Positions 9,862 to 18,190 of a stretch of DNA of 64,000 nt are shown here, in pieces; positions within the stretch are counted from its first letter, which is position 1, and each line of letters begins with the position of its first letter. Source of the DNA: Acinetobacter sp. ANC 4862 (GTDB lineage Bacteria > Pseudomonadota > Gammaproteobacteria > Pseudomonadales > Moraxellaceae); NCBI RefSeq assembly GCF_004336635.1, contig NZ_SJXH01000017.1:1-64000 (forward strand). Reading direction: 5' to 3'. The position numbers and the translations under genes were made by a program. A model generated the notes under the pieces. That model saw only the letters and a program-made list of their open reading frames with translations, had not been told where the DNA came from and did not search any database.

Positions 9862-9876
9862 GTCAAATTATGCGTT

Positions 9877-10722
9877 TTATTGCTGGTAAAAACTTAAATC
9901 GATACGACCTTCATAGACATTTGCAGTTGGACCGGTCATCCAGACCACATCACCTTCACGCCATTCAATTTGCAGCTTACCACCAGCAAGTTCAATTTCT
10001 ACCGCATTTGCAAGCAAGCCACGGCGCATACCTGAAACCGCAGCTGCACAAGCACCCGTGCCACATGCCAGCGTTTCGCCTACACCACGTTCGAACACAC
10101 GTAAACGCGCATGATTTTCATCAATGATTTGCATAAAACCGGCATTGACGCGTTGTGGAAAACGCTCATGCGACTCAATTTGAGGCCCCATGCCAGCAAC
10201 ATCAGCCGTAAGCACATCCGGAACAATGGTCACTGCATGCGGATTACCCATGTTCACCACATCAATGATAATACTTTCATCATTGGCTAGGGCTAAGCTG
10301 TATAGGTTTTCAGGCTCATCAGCAAGGAATGGAATCTGGTTCGGCAAGAATTTTGGATAGCCCATATTCACGCGAACCCAGCCATTTTGACCCAGTTCTG
10401 GCTCAACAATACCGGCTTTAGTTTGCACTTTAATTTTGGTTTTTGTGGTCAATCGACGTTCATGCACAAAGCGGGCAAAACAACGAACCCCATTGCCACA
10501 TTGCTCCACTTCCGAACCGTCGGCATTAAAGATACGATATTTAAAATCGACATTGGGTAAATCGGGCGGTTCAACAATTAATAATTGATCGAAACCAATC
10601 CCAAAATGACGGTCAGCCAAACGCTGAATGGTCATGGTATCCAGATAAGCGCGCTGGCTGATCAGATCAACCACCATAAAGTCATTGCCCAGACCATGCA
10701 TTTTAGTAAATTCTAAAAACAT
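9877..10722 (-). CDS. dapF: diaminopimelate epimerase
   Basis: DapF converts LL- to meso-diaminopimelate, used for peptidoglycan and by LysA for lysine. The 281 aa length is normal. The two catalytic cysteines are visible: Cys75 in [15 protein letters not shown] and Cys220 in [16 protein letters not shown]. It starts 13 bases after lysA, in the same operon. Confidence 0.97.
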   Translation of the reverse strand: MFLEFTKMHGLGNDFMVVDLISQRAYLDTMTIQRLADRHFGIGFDQLLIVEPPDLPNVDFKYRIFNADGSEVEQCGNGVRCFARFVHERRLTTKTKIKVQTKAGIVEPELGQNGWVRVNMGYPKFLPNQIPFLADEPENLYSLALANDESIIIDVVNMGNPHAVTIVPDVLTADVAGMGPQIESHERFPQRVNAGFMQIIDENHARLRVFERGVGETLACGTGACAAAVSGMRRGLLANAVEIELAGGKLQIEWREGDVVWMTGPTANVYEGRIDLSFYQQ

Positions 10723-10735
10723 CTCGAATTATTCC

Positions 10736-11980
10736 TTAAGGCAATAAGCGTTCTTTATCCCACAATGATTCAATGCTTTCACGCTCACGAATCAAGTGTG
10801 CATGATCACCATCGACCATCACTTCAGCAGCACGACCACGGCTGTTGTAGTTCGAACTCATCACGAAACCGTATGCACCTGCACCCAATACTGCAAGTAC
10901 ATCATTTTCTTTCAGTGCAAGCTTGCGCTCTTTGCCCAGGAAGTCACCCGTTTCACAGATTGCACCCACCACATCCCACTCTTTTGCTTCAACATCGCTA
11001 CGTGGCGTCACTTCCTGAATATCCATCCATGCTTCGTATAAAGCAGGACGAATCAGGTCGTTCATTGCCGCATCAATAATCGCGAAGTTACGGTGATTGG
11101 TTGGTTTCAACAAATCGACTTTGGTTAGCAAGACACCAGCATTGGCAGAAATACTACGACCCGGCTCCATATACACTTTTAAACCGAGTTTTTCTAAAGC
11201 CGGTTTCAAGGCATTGGCATATTCAACAACAGTTGGTGGAACTTCATCTTTATAAGTCACACCCAAACCACCACCGATGTCGATGTGTTTTAGATTGATC
11301 CCGAGTTCTTTCAATTTCTCGATCATCATGATCACGCGATCAAGTGCATCGACAAAAGGTTGAGTTTCGGTCAATTGCGAACCAATGTGACAATCAATAC
11401 CGACTACATCCAGATTCGGCAAAGACGCTGCATATTGATAAGTTTCAAATACGCTGTCCGATGGAATACCGAATTTATTTTCTTTTAAACCGGTTGAAAT
11501 ATAGGGATGGGTTTTGGCATCGACATCCGGGTTTACACGTAAAGAAATCGGGGCTTTTTTACCCAGTTCAGCCGCCACTTTTTGAATGCGATCCAGTTCG
11601 GCATAGGATTCAACATTGAAGCAGGCAATTCCGACTTCCAAGGCTTTTTTAATGTCCGCTTCTGATTTACCCAAGCCAGAGAACACAATTTTAGATGCAT
11701 CACCGCCCGCTTTCAGTACACGTGCAAGCTCGCCACCAGTGACAATATCAAAACCTGCACCCAGCTTCGCCAGTACATTCAATACCGCAATATTAGAGTT
11801 CGACTTTACCGCAAAACAAATTTGATGATCGATAAAGCTAAATGCACGATCCATATCGAGATAATGCTTTTCAAAAGTGGCTTTTGAATAAACATAAAGT
11901 GGCGTGCCAAATTGCTGCGCAAGTTGTTGCAACGAACATTGCTCTGCGTGCAGAACCCCATTAATGCGGGTAAAACTCAT
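10736..11980 (-). CDS. lysA: diaminopimelate decarboxylase
   Basis: LysA decarboxylates meso-diaminopimelate to L-lysine. It is a 414 aa fold-type III PLP enzyme. The PLP lysine is Lys59 in ICFAVKSNSN. The HIDIGGGLGVTY phosphate-binding loop and the C-terminal CETGDFLG motif with the active-site cysteine are present. It sits between lptM and dapF, pairing the last two steps of the pathway. No lysine riboswitch is visible upstream; lptM is the promoter-proximal gene. Confidence 0.97.
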   Translation of the reverse strand: MSFTRINGVLHAEQCSLQQLAQQFGTPLYVYSKATFEKHYLDMDRAFSFIDHQICFAVKSNSNIAVLNVLAKLGAGFDIVTGGELARVLKAGGDASKIVFSGLGKSEADIKKALEVGIACFNVESYAELDRIQKVAAELGKKAPISLRVNPDVDAKTHPYISTGLKENKFGIPSDSVFETYQYAASLPNLDVVGIDCHIGSQLTETQPFVDALDRVIMMIEKLKELGINLKHIDIGGGLGVTYKDEVPPTVVEYANALKPALEKLGLKVYMEPGRSISANAGVLLTKVDLLKPTNHRNFAIIDAAMNDLIRPALYEAWMDIQEVTPRSDVEAKEWDVVGAICETGDFLGKERKLALKENDVLAVLGAGAYGFVMSSNYNSRGRAAEVMVDGDHAHLIRERESIESLWDKERLLP

Positions 11981-12018
11981 GAATGTATCCTTTCTATGAA
12001 AGCGTTAACAGTTAAAAG

Positions 12019-12249
12019 CTAAGGGGTTGAAGGCTGATTATTAGAATCAGCAGGTGCTACCAGCGGTTTCTGTTCAGATGCTTCTTTCTGTTCAGACTGC
12101 TGTTTTGAATCGACATTCGGATATAACAAATATTTCGAACGCTTGTCGTAATTCTGATCACTCGGTAACTGTAAAGCTCCAGACTGACCACAACCGACCA
12201 AGGCAAAACCTGTTGCCAATAAACTGATGTAGCAAATGACAAGACGCAT
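12019..12249 (-). CDS. lptM: small lipoprotein LptM (YifL family)
   Basis: This 76 aa protein has a lipoprotein signal peptide ending LVGC (Cys20), followed directly by GQSGALQLP, the G-x-L-x-LP signature of the YifL/LptM family. The C-terminal half is a low-complexity Q/E/P-rich tail. Known role in E. coli: LptM helps the LptD-LptE outer-membrane translocon mature. The location directly upstream of lysA-dapF-xerC matches the conserved yifL-dapF-xerC order and supports the call. Confidence 0.8.
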   Translation of the reverse strand: MRLVICYISLLATGFALVGCGQSGALQLPSDQNYDKRSKYLLYPNVDSKQQSEQKEASEQKPLVAPADSNNQPSTP

Positions 12250-12334
12250 CTGACCACCTATCCTATGTTTTCGAAGAAGTATAACTCGATCACCGCTGTG
12301 ACCAAAGTGCTAAACGCTAGAGATTATCGCTAGT

Positions 12335-12367
12335 TAAAAAAAAACGCCAGTTTCAGACTGGCGTTTT
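12335..12367 (-). terminator. terminator of the cycA-like permease gene
   Basis: This strong hairpin has arms ACGCCAGT and ACTGGCGT and a five-base loop, with a T run of nine on the minus strand. It lies about 15 bases after the permease stop. Confidence 0.88.
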
Positions 12368-12381
12368 CACAAACAAAGGGC

Positions 12382-13785
12382 TTATTTATGTTTCGGTTTG
12401 TAGAAACCAAAGTAACCAATAATCAAGATAATGAACCAGATTGGACTCACCATCAGCGCTTTCATGGTATCTGCTTCTAATGACAATACGTAAATCATGC
12501 CAATAAAGAAGATGATCACCACCCAACAGGTAAACAATCCACCCGGTAATTTAAAGGTTGATTTCGCATGCAGTTCTGGACGGGTTTTATAGTAAACAAT
12601 ATAACTCCAGATAATCATCAACCAGACACAGATAAACAGGATGGTTGAAAGCGTGGTTGCCAAAGTAAAGGCTTCAACGGTATTGGGTACAAAGTACTGA
12701 AGTGCAGCACCCAGTAACAAACAGATTGCAGAGAAATACAACGCATTCGCTGGAACCGCACGCTTATTTAAGTGTCCAAATGCTTTTGGACCTTGCTCTT
12801 CACGTGACAGACCGAACAGCATGCGGCTGGTCGAGAATACCCCACTGTTCATGGATGACATGACTGACGATAACACCACCAGATTCATGATAATCGCGGC
12901 GGCTGCAATACCGGCTTGACTAAACAAGTTTACAAACGGGCTAATATTCGGATCAATTTTATTCCATGGCGTGACCGACATCACAATCACCAATGCCAAT
13001 ACGTAGAAAATGATGATACGAATCGGAATCGAGTTGACTGCCTTAGGCAAGTTGCGTTCTGGATCTTTGGTTTCAGCTGCAGTTGTACCCACCAGCTCTA
13101 CCCCCACAAAGGCGAAGATCGCAATCTGGAAGCCTGCCAGGAAGCCCGTTACCCCGGTAGGGAAAATACCGTCATGTGACCAGAGATGGGTAAATGACGC
13201 CACTTCACCTGCGGTTGAAGAGAATCCGGTAAAGATCATCCACAACCCGACAGCAATCAGCACCACAATGGCAATAATCTTGCTTAAGGCAAACCAGAAC
13301 TCTAACTCACCGAATAACCTCACCGTAACCAGATTCAGCCCCATAATAAAGATGATGGCCGCAACACTGATCATTACCCCTTCTCCAGGCGAAAATGGTA
13401 ACCCCCCGTTAAAGAATTGCAGGTAATAAATAATCGCGGATAAATCAGCAATACCAATCGTGATCCAGCACAGCCAATAGGTCCAGCCGACAAAATAACC
13501 CGCCCAAGGACCAATTAAATCTGTCGCAAAATCAATAAAAGACTTGTATTGCAGGTTAGACAGTAACAATTCGCCAAGCGCACGCATGACCAAAAAAACC
13601 ATAAAACCAATAATCATATAAATGATCAGAATTGAAGGTCCGGCCAGGCTGATGGTTTTACCCGACCCCATGAATAAACCTGTACCAATTGCCCCGCCAA
13701 TCGCAATAAGTTGCAAATGCCGATTCGATAAACTTCGCTGAAGTTCACCCCCTGTAGCAGATGAACCATGGTTTTCATTTGACAT
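12382..13785 (-). CDS. cycA: amino-acid permease, probably D-serine/D-alanine/glycine transporter
   Basis: This is a 467 aa, 12-TM member of the APC superfamily. Long blocks match what I recall of E. coli CycA: NRHLQLIAIGGAIGTGLF, GKTISLAGPS, RALGELLLSNLQYKSF, AFVGVELVGTTAAETKDPE, and NSGVFSTSRMLFGLS. These identify the amino-acid transporter consensus loop after TM1 and the TM6 region. Predicted function is proton-coupled uptake of D-Ala, D-Ser and glycine; the exact substrate is inferred. A hairpin (GCTCAAA/TTTGAGC) lies about 40 bases upstream of the start. It is a single-gene unit with its own terminator. Confidence 0.85.
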   Translation of the reverse strand: MSNENHGSSATGGELQRSLSNRHLQLIAIGGAIGTGLFMGSGKTISLAGPSILIIYMIIGFMVFLVMRALGELLLSNLQYKSFIDFATDLIGPWAGYFVGWTYWLCWITIGIADLSAIIYYLQFFNGGLPFSPGEGVMISVAAIIFIMGLNLVTVRLFGELEFWFALSKIIAIVVLIAVGLWMIFTGFSSTAGEVASFTHLWSHDGIFPTGVTGFLAGFQIAIFAFVGVELVGTTAAETKDPERNLPKAVNSIPIRIIIFYVLALVIVMSVTPWNKIDPNISPFVNLFSQAGIAAAAIIMNLVVLSSVMSSMNSGVFSTSRMLFGLSREEQGPKAFGHLNKRAVPANALYFSAICLLLGAALQYFVPNTVEAFTLATTLSTILFICVWLMIIWSYIVYYKTRPELHAKSTFKLPGGLFTCWVVIIFFIGMIYVLSLEADTMKALMVSPIWFIILIIGYFGFYKPKHK

Positions 13786-14069
13786 TGTTATTTTCGTCTC
13801 TCAAATTTCGTGTGATAAAAGTAGCTCAAATTAAAAAAAATAAATAAAGTTTTTTGAGCGATTATTTAATATTTTTCAAGCCTATGTGTATCTCTGTTGC
13901 TTTTTCATCCAAATTCAGTCCCTTTTGTATTGCTGTGTGCATTTCCATTAAATTTAGCAGTTTACGTGCCAACATATAGATTGACGAGATTTTATGCAAA
14001 AAATTGTATTTCCATACAGCTATTGCTACATTTCTCATCAATCTTCTTATTTATATAGATAACACTCCA

Positions 14070-15461
14070 ATGAGCAAAGTCAAAACTGTGTACCGTTGCG
14101 AACAATGTGGAACTGACCATCCTAAATGGGCGGGACAATGTACAGATTGCGGCGAATGGAATAGTCTGACCGAAGTTCGTCTTGAACCCGCAGTGAGTCA
14201 CCGTGCACAACCCAAAATAGGCGGCGGATATGCAGGTCAAGTGGCCAATATCACCACCTTAAATAAAGTTTCCGTTTCACATGAATCACGCTTAGCGACG
14301 GGCATCAGTGAATTTGACCGTGTTCTCGGCGGTGGCTTGGTGACAGGTTCTGTGGTGCTGATTGGCGGTGATCCCGGGATTGGCAAATCAACCATTCTTT
14401 TACAAACTGCGACCCACATGGCATCTGCACAAAGCTCTGCACTGTATGTCACCGGTGAAGAATCGCTTTCACAAGTGGCATTGCGTGCCCACCGTTTGGA
14501 GTTACCGACAGACCATCTTCAAGTCATGGCGGAAACCTGTGTGGAACGCATTTGTGAAGTCTTGGCGCAAGTTCGTCCTGCTGTTGCCATTCTCGATTCG
14601 ATTCAAACGCTTTACACCGAAACCTTGCAATCTGCACCCGGTGGTGTTTCCCAAATTCGTGAATCGGCCGCCTTACTGACCCGTTTTGCTAAAAATAGTG
14701 GCACATCCTTATTTCTTGTGGGGCATGTGACCAAAGAAGGTGCTTTAGCAGGTCCACGTGTTTTGGAACACATGGTCGATTGTGTTTTGTATTTTGAAGG
14801 CCAATCCGACTCACGTTATCGCATGATTCGTGCAGTGAAAAACCGTTTCGGTGCGGTCAATGAATTGGGCGTGTTTGGCATGACCGACAAAGGCTTGCGT
14901 GAAGTTTCCAATCCGTCCGCTATTTTCTTAAGTCGTTATGATGAAGCCATTCCCGGTTCGATTGTGATGATTAGCCGTGAAGGTACACGTCCACTTCTGG
15001 TTGAAGTACAAGCCTTGGTGGACGATGCACATGGCCAACCGCGTCGTGTGGCTTTAGGTTTGGAACAAAACCGACTGAATATGTTGCTTGCGGTGATGCA
15101 TCGTCATGGTGGCGTACAAACTGCAGGACAAGATGTTTATGTCAATGTGGTCGGTGGTTTAAAAATTACCGAAACCGGCTCTGACTTGGCGGTTTTACTT
15201 GCCTGTGCTTCAAGCTTGCGTGGTAAAGCATTACCTCAGCAACTGGCGGTGTTTGGCGAAGTGGGGCTATCGGGTGAAATTCGCCCTGTGCCGAATGGTC
15301 AGGAACGCTTAAAAGAAGCGGTTAAGCATGGTTTTAAATACATTATTCTACCTAGAGGCAATGCGCCACAAAAACCGATTCCAAATGTGCAGATCATTTC
15401 CGTGGCACGGTTGCATGAAGCATTAAGCGAAGCCATGAGCTTAAGTGAAGAATTGGCTTAG
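14070..15461 (+). CDS. radA: DNA repair protein RadA
   Basis: RadA is a RecA-like ATPase that drives branch migration during recombination. The N-terminal zinc finger has two Cys pairs (YRCEQCG and CTDCGEW). Walker A is GGDPGIGKST, the RadA-specific KNRFG motif lies in AVKNRFGAVNELG, and a Lon-like domain follows (QDVYVNVVGGLKI and the LSGEIRPV region). The frame extends to 14004, but the ATG at 14070 gives the family N-terminus (MSKVKTVYRCEQCG) and 463 aa, close to E. coli's 460. No strong ribosome-binding site is visible; a TATATAG box lies about 12 bases upstream. Confidence 0.95.
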   Translation: MSKVKTVYRCEQCGTDHPKWAGQCTDCGEWNSLTEVRLEPAVSHRAQPKIGGGYAGQVANITTLNKVSVSHESRLATGISEFDRVLGGGLVTGSVVLIGGDPGIGKSTILLQTATHMASAQSSALYVTGEESLSQVALRAHRLELPTDHLQVMAETCVERICEVLAQVRPAVAILDSIQTLYTETLQSAPGGVSQIRESAALLTRFAKNSGTSLFLVGHVTKEGALAGPRVLEHMVDCVLYFEGQSDSRYRMIRAVKNRFGAVNELGVFGMTDKGLREVSNPSAIFLSRYDEAIPGSIVMISREGTRPLLVEVQALVDDAHGQPRRVALGLEQNRLNMLLAVMHRHGGVQTAGQDVYVNVVGGLKITETGSDLAVLLACASSLRGKALPQQLAVFGEVGLSGEIRPVPNGQERLKEAVKHGFKYIILPRGNAPQKPIPNVQIISVARLHEALSEAMSLSEELA

Positions 15462-15575
15462 GCTTAGACATATGAAACATTATGTAAAAAAAACACCAAT
15501 TTGATATTGAAATTCGGTGCAAATGACTGCATAACTATAGGGCTATAATTTACTTTTTTATTTAGGAAAAATTCG

Positions 15576-16550
15576 ATGGAAGTTCGACAGCGTGGTTTGA
15601 TGGCAGGTCTTTTAATGGCAGCTTTGGTGGTCGCACCAATGGCTGAAGCGAAACGTGCAGGTGGTGGTAAAAGCCATGGCATGAGTCGTTCTGCTACTCC
15701 AAGTCAATCTTACCAACAACCGCGTCAAGCTACTCCTGCCCCACAACCAACCACCGCACCTGCTCAACAATCGGGTTCTGGCGTAGGTAAAATGGTTGCT
15801 GCTGGTGTTGCTGGTGCTGCGATTGGTGCAGTTGCCGCGAATGCAATGGCGGATGACAAACCTGCTGCAAGCGGTGCTGATGCTACAGCACAACAGCAGG
15901 AAGAAGAAAAAGGCGGACTTCCAGGCTGGATCTGGATTCTTCTGGCAGCTGCAGTCGCATTCTTCTTGTTCCGTAAATTCGGAGCAAAAAAAAAACTAGC
16001 CGCTAACAATCCTTATGCACCAAACAATGCTGGCAATACAGCACCGTTTGGTCAACAAACTGCAGCACCACGTACGTCGAATGACAACAGCAATATTTTT
16101 GGTCAAACAGTAGGTGGTTCTGCAGGTGTAGCAACTCAAGCACCTTTTGGCGCAGCTTCAACACAAAGTGGCAGTCAATTGCCAGACGGTACTGAACCTG
16201 CTGCATTCTTGCGTGTTGCCCGTCAGCGTTTCAACCATATTCAGTCGATGAATACAGCAAGCAACATTGCTGAAATTCAACGTTATTTAACACCTGATCT
16301 TTATCAGTCCATGTATAACGACATTATGGCAAACCAAGACCAGGATGTTGCTGAATTCTCTAACCTGAATGCCATGGTTACAGATTCTGCAAATGAAAAT
16401 GGTCAATATGTCGTGAGCGTACGTTTCACGGGTACAGTAAGCGAAGATTTAAACAGCTTACCGCAACCTTTTGCAGAAGTTTGGCATTTCACCAAACCTG
16501 CAGGTTCTAACCAGGACTGGTTGGTTGCCGGTATTCAACAAGAGGCTTAA
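15576..16550 (+). CDS. Tim44-like domain membrane protein
   Basis: The 324 aa protein starts with a signal-anchor (residues 5-24). A Gly/Ala/Gln/Pro-rich linker, a Gly-Ala segment and a clear TM helix (LPGWIWILLAAAVAFFLF, about 114-131) follow, then a polar linker and a C-terminal Tim44-like domain (about 210-324, starting AAFLRVARQRFNHIQSMN). Proteins of this type are anchored in the inner membrane; their role is not settled. An AGGA site precedes the ATG. The codons just after the TM helix contain a run of ten A (about 15987-15996), a possible slippage site. Confidence 0.8.
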   Translation: MEVRQRGLMAGLLMAALVVAPMAEAKRAGGGKSHGMSRSATPSQSYQQPRQATPAPQPTTAPAQQSGSGVGKMVAAGVAGAAIGAVAANAMADDKPAASGADATAQQQEEEKGGLPGWIWILLAAAVAFFLFRKFGAKKKLAANNPYAPNNAGNTAPFGQQTAAPRTSNDNSNIFGQTVGGSAGVATQAPFGAASTQSGSQLPDGTEPAAFLRVARQRFNHIQSMNTASNIAEIQRYLTPDLYQSMYNDIMANQDQDVAEFSNLNAMVTDSANENGQYVVSVRFTGTVSEDLNSLPQPFAEVWHFTKPAGSNQDWLVAGIQQEA

Positions 16551-16562
16551 GGTCTTTTAAAC

Positions 16563-16592
16563 TAAAAACAGCGACTTCGGTCGCTGTTTTTT
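16563..16592 (+). terminator. terminator of the Tim44-like gene
   Basis: A hairpin with arms AACAGCGAC and GTCGCTGTT around TTCG-type loop bases is followed by T6, 14 bases after the stop codon. Confidence 0.88.
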
Positions 16593-16689
16593 ATGAATTC
16601 TATAAAGGTAGATTAGATTCAAATCTTCTATAAACAGCCTTTAAGTTGATCACATTTATCTGCTCTGCTTTGTTTGTTGGCTTATATTT

Positions 16690-16816
16690 AAGTTATTTTG
16701 AATTCAGGATTAAGAAGGTTACAAATGCAACGGTAATTATTTTGGTCGCGAGCACCCCCCTTTATCTCTTCTAAAATTGAAAAGTGTAAAAAGTCAATCT
16801 TCGGATTGGCTTTTTT
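16690..16816 (+). ncRNA. candidate small RNA ending in an orphan terminator
   Basis: The gap 16593-16862 has no gene, yet it contains a second good intrinsic terminator at 16788-16816 (arms AGTCAATC and GATTGGCT, TTCG loop, T6). A TATATT box at 16683-16688 could start a transcript of about 120 nt. Upstream of the terminator is an unpaired-looking C6 run (16755-16760, context GAGCACCCCCCTTT) of the kind sRNAs use to pair with Shine-Dalgarno sequences. No matching Rfam family was recognised. The alternative is that it is a leader terminator for the Sel1 gene 47 bases downstream. Confidence 0.35.
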
Positions 16817-16862
16817 GTAGCAAACATTTAGGCTATAACAATTATGCGCTCTGGATTTTTGA

Positions 16863-17375
16863 ATGTCTGATCTCCCTATTTCTACCGAACTTTTTAACCG
16901 TGCGATGGCAGGCAATCGTGATGCACAATTTGAGCTTGCTGAAATTTATATGCAAAGTGAAAATGATGAGCATGTTGCACTTGCTGAAGAATGGGCACTT
17001 AAAGCCGCTCAACTGGGTCATGTTGAAGCCATGTACTGGCTGGGTGAAGGTTATGCATTTTATGCAAAAGACATGCTGGAAGAAGATCCGGAGGAAGCAA
17101 AAACCTATTTTGAACATGCTTACCGTTGGTTAGAACAAGCAGCGAAACATAAACATCCTGCTGCTCTTTTAGAGTTATCGAATTTTTATCGCCGTGGTGA
17201 TGTGGTGGAAAAGGATGTGACCAAGTCGATTGAATTGGTCAAGCAAGCCGCGGAACTCGGTGAAGTTCAAGCCATGCGTGATTTAGCCTGCATTTATGAA
17301 CACGGCTTGGGTGTAGATGTGGATGATGAAAAAGCCGATTATTGGCATGATAAAGCACAAGCTGCTGAAGAATAA
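16863..17375 (+). CDS. Sel1-like repeat (TPR-like) protein
   Basis: This is a 170 aa soluble protein made of helical Sel1/TPR-like repeats: AGNRDAQFELAEIYM, EWALKAAQLGHVEAMYWLGEGY, RWLEQAAKHKHPAALLELSNFYRRGD, KSIELVKQAAELGEVQAMRDLACIYEHG. Such repeats mediate protein contacts; the partner is unknown. There is no signal peptide, so it is likely cytoplasmic. The ribosome-binding site is weak. A terminator-like hairpin lies just upstream, which may restrict its transcription. Confidence 0.85.
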   Translation: MSDLPISTELFNRAMAGNRDAQFELAEIYMQSENDEHVALAEEWALKAAQLGHVEAMYWLGEGYAFYAKDMLEEDPEEAKTYFEHAYRWLEQAAKHKHPAALLELSNFYRRGDVVEKDVTKSIELVKQAAELGEVQAMRDLACIYEHGLGVDVDDEKADYWHDKAQAAEE

Positions 17376-17381
17376 TGGGAT

Positions 17382-17410
17382 TAAAAAGCCCATCAAATGA
17401 TGGGCTTTTG
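17382..17410. terminator. bidirectional terminator between convergent genes
   Basis: A hairpin with arms AAAAGCCCATC and GATGGGCTTTT has A and T tracts on both sides. It lies between the Sel1-repeat gene and the opposing C39-like gene. Confidence 0.85.
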
Positions 17411-17429
17411 TTTGATACAGCTTTAAATA

Positions 17430-17963
17430 TTAACTTTCGATATAATTATTTGCTTCAACAACAATCACTTGTCGACAAATCCCTTCTGCTTTTTGTTGTT
17501 GTTCAAACATAGTCGCGGGCATCGGATCAAAACTGTCAAAGAAACAGATTTCATCCGCATTGACATCATAAACAAGTGAGTGATTACCCACATCTTCTAA
17601 TGTATCGTAATAGACAATCACAAATTTATTTTGATCAAACACTTGCTGGATTTGCTGATAATTTAACGCAGGTAGAATAGGCAAACCCAGTTTCTCTGCT
17701 TCTTGATAACTGAGTTTTTCACCCTCTTGAATATCAGGGTCATGATCGGTATAAAACTGAACATTAAAACCAAACTTTTTCAATCCAACAGCTAGACCGA
17801 TGGTTGTCGTGCCATTTTCAGCATCATATCTACATACATCTACCAGTTGCTGAATTTCAGCATCGATACCTAAATGTTGCAGCAACATCCATACCGCAAA
17901 AATACCGCCATTTGCTTCTAGATTCGCTAATTCTTCAGGCATTTCTAAAGCCATAATTTTCAT
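17430..17963 (-). CDS. C39-like (papain-fold) protein lacking the usual catalytic cysteine
   Basis: About 177 aa from the preferred ATG at 17963 (MKIMALEMPEEL); the frame itself runs to 17993. The fold markers of C39-like domains are visible: an N-terminal helix, a GNHSLVYDV histidine strand and the following FDSFDP. However, the position where the nucleophile cysteine normally sits reads ANGGIFAVWMLLQHLG, with no Cys. Inference: a binding or regulatory pseudo-peptidase rather than a protease. There is no signal peptide or TM. It is a single gene, convergent with the Sel1-repeat gene. Confidence 0.65.
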   Translation of the reverse strand: MKIMALEMPEELANLEANGGIFAVWMLLQHLGIDAEIQQLVDVCRYDAENGTTTIGLAVGLKKFGFNVQFYTDHDPDIQEGEKLSYQEAEKLGLPILPALNYQQIQQVFDQNKFVIVYYDTLEDVGNHSLVYDVNADEICFFDSFDPMPATMFEQQQKAEGICRQVIVVEANNYIES

Positions 17964-18035
17964 CCAAAATATGATTGTGCTGATAATAATCAATTTCAGA
18001 TTGGAACAAAATCGATTTCCAAGTACAATAGCCCG

Positions 18036-18152
18036 CTAGTCGAGGGATGCTGCGACTTTTTCACAGGCATATAAATGTGAAATCGCTAGGCTCGACGATT
18101 CGGTCAAAGCTTCTGTGAAATACAGGTTTTGATCAAAAACGGCATCCGCGAA
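18036..18152 (+). ncRNA. S-adenosylhomocysteine (SAH) riboswitch
   Basis: The ahcY leader matches the SAH riboswitch layout. P1 pairs GTCGAG (18039-18044) with CTCGAC (18091-18096). GCGA (18052-18055) pairs with TCGC (18083-18086), capped by a TCACA/TGTGA helix. The conserved AGGCTCG precedes the P1 closure. The pseudoknot pairs GGATGC (18045-18050) with GCATCC (18142-18147), six perfect base pairs. An extra hairpin (GGTCAAA/TTTGATC) fills the gap before the pseudoknot. Known behaviour of this class is to turn on SAH-recycling genes when SAH rises. The ahcY ribosome-binding site follows about 30 bases later. Confidence 0.88.
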
Positions 18153-18190
18153 CATAACGATCCAATCTATTTTTTCTCTAGGAGATCCTG

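Noticed and set aside
10736..12335. Lysine riboswitch ahead of lptM-lysA-dapF
   Set aside because: The upstream region is too short and lacks the conserved five-helix core.
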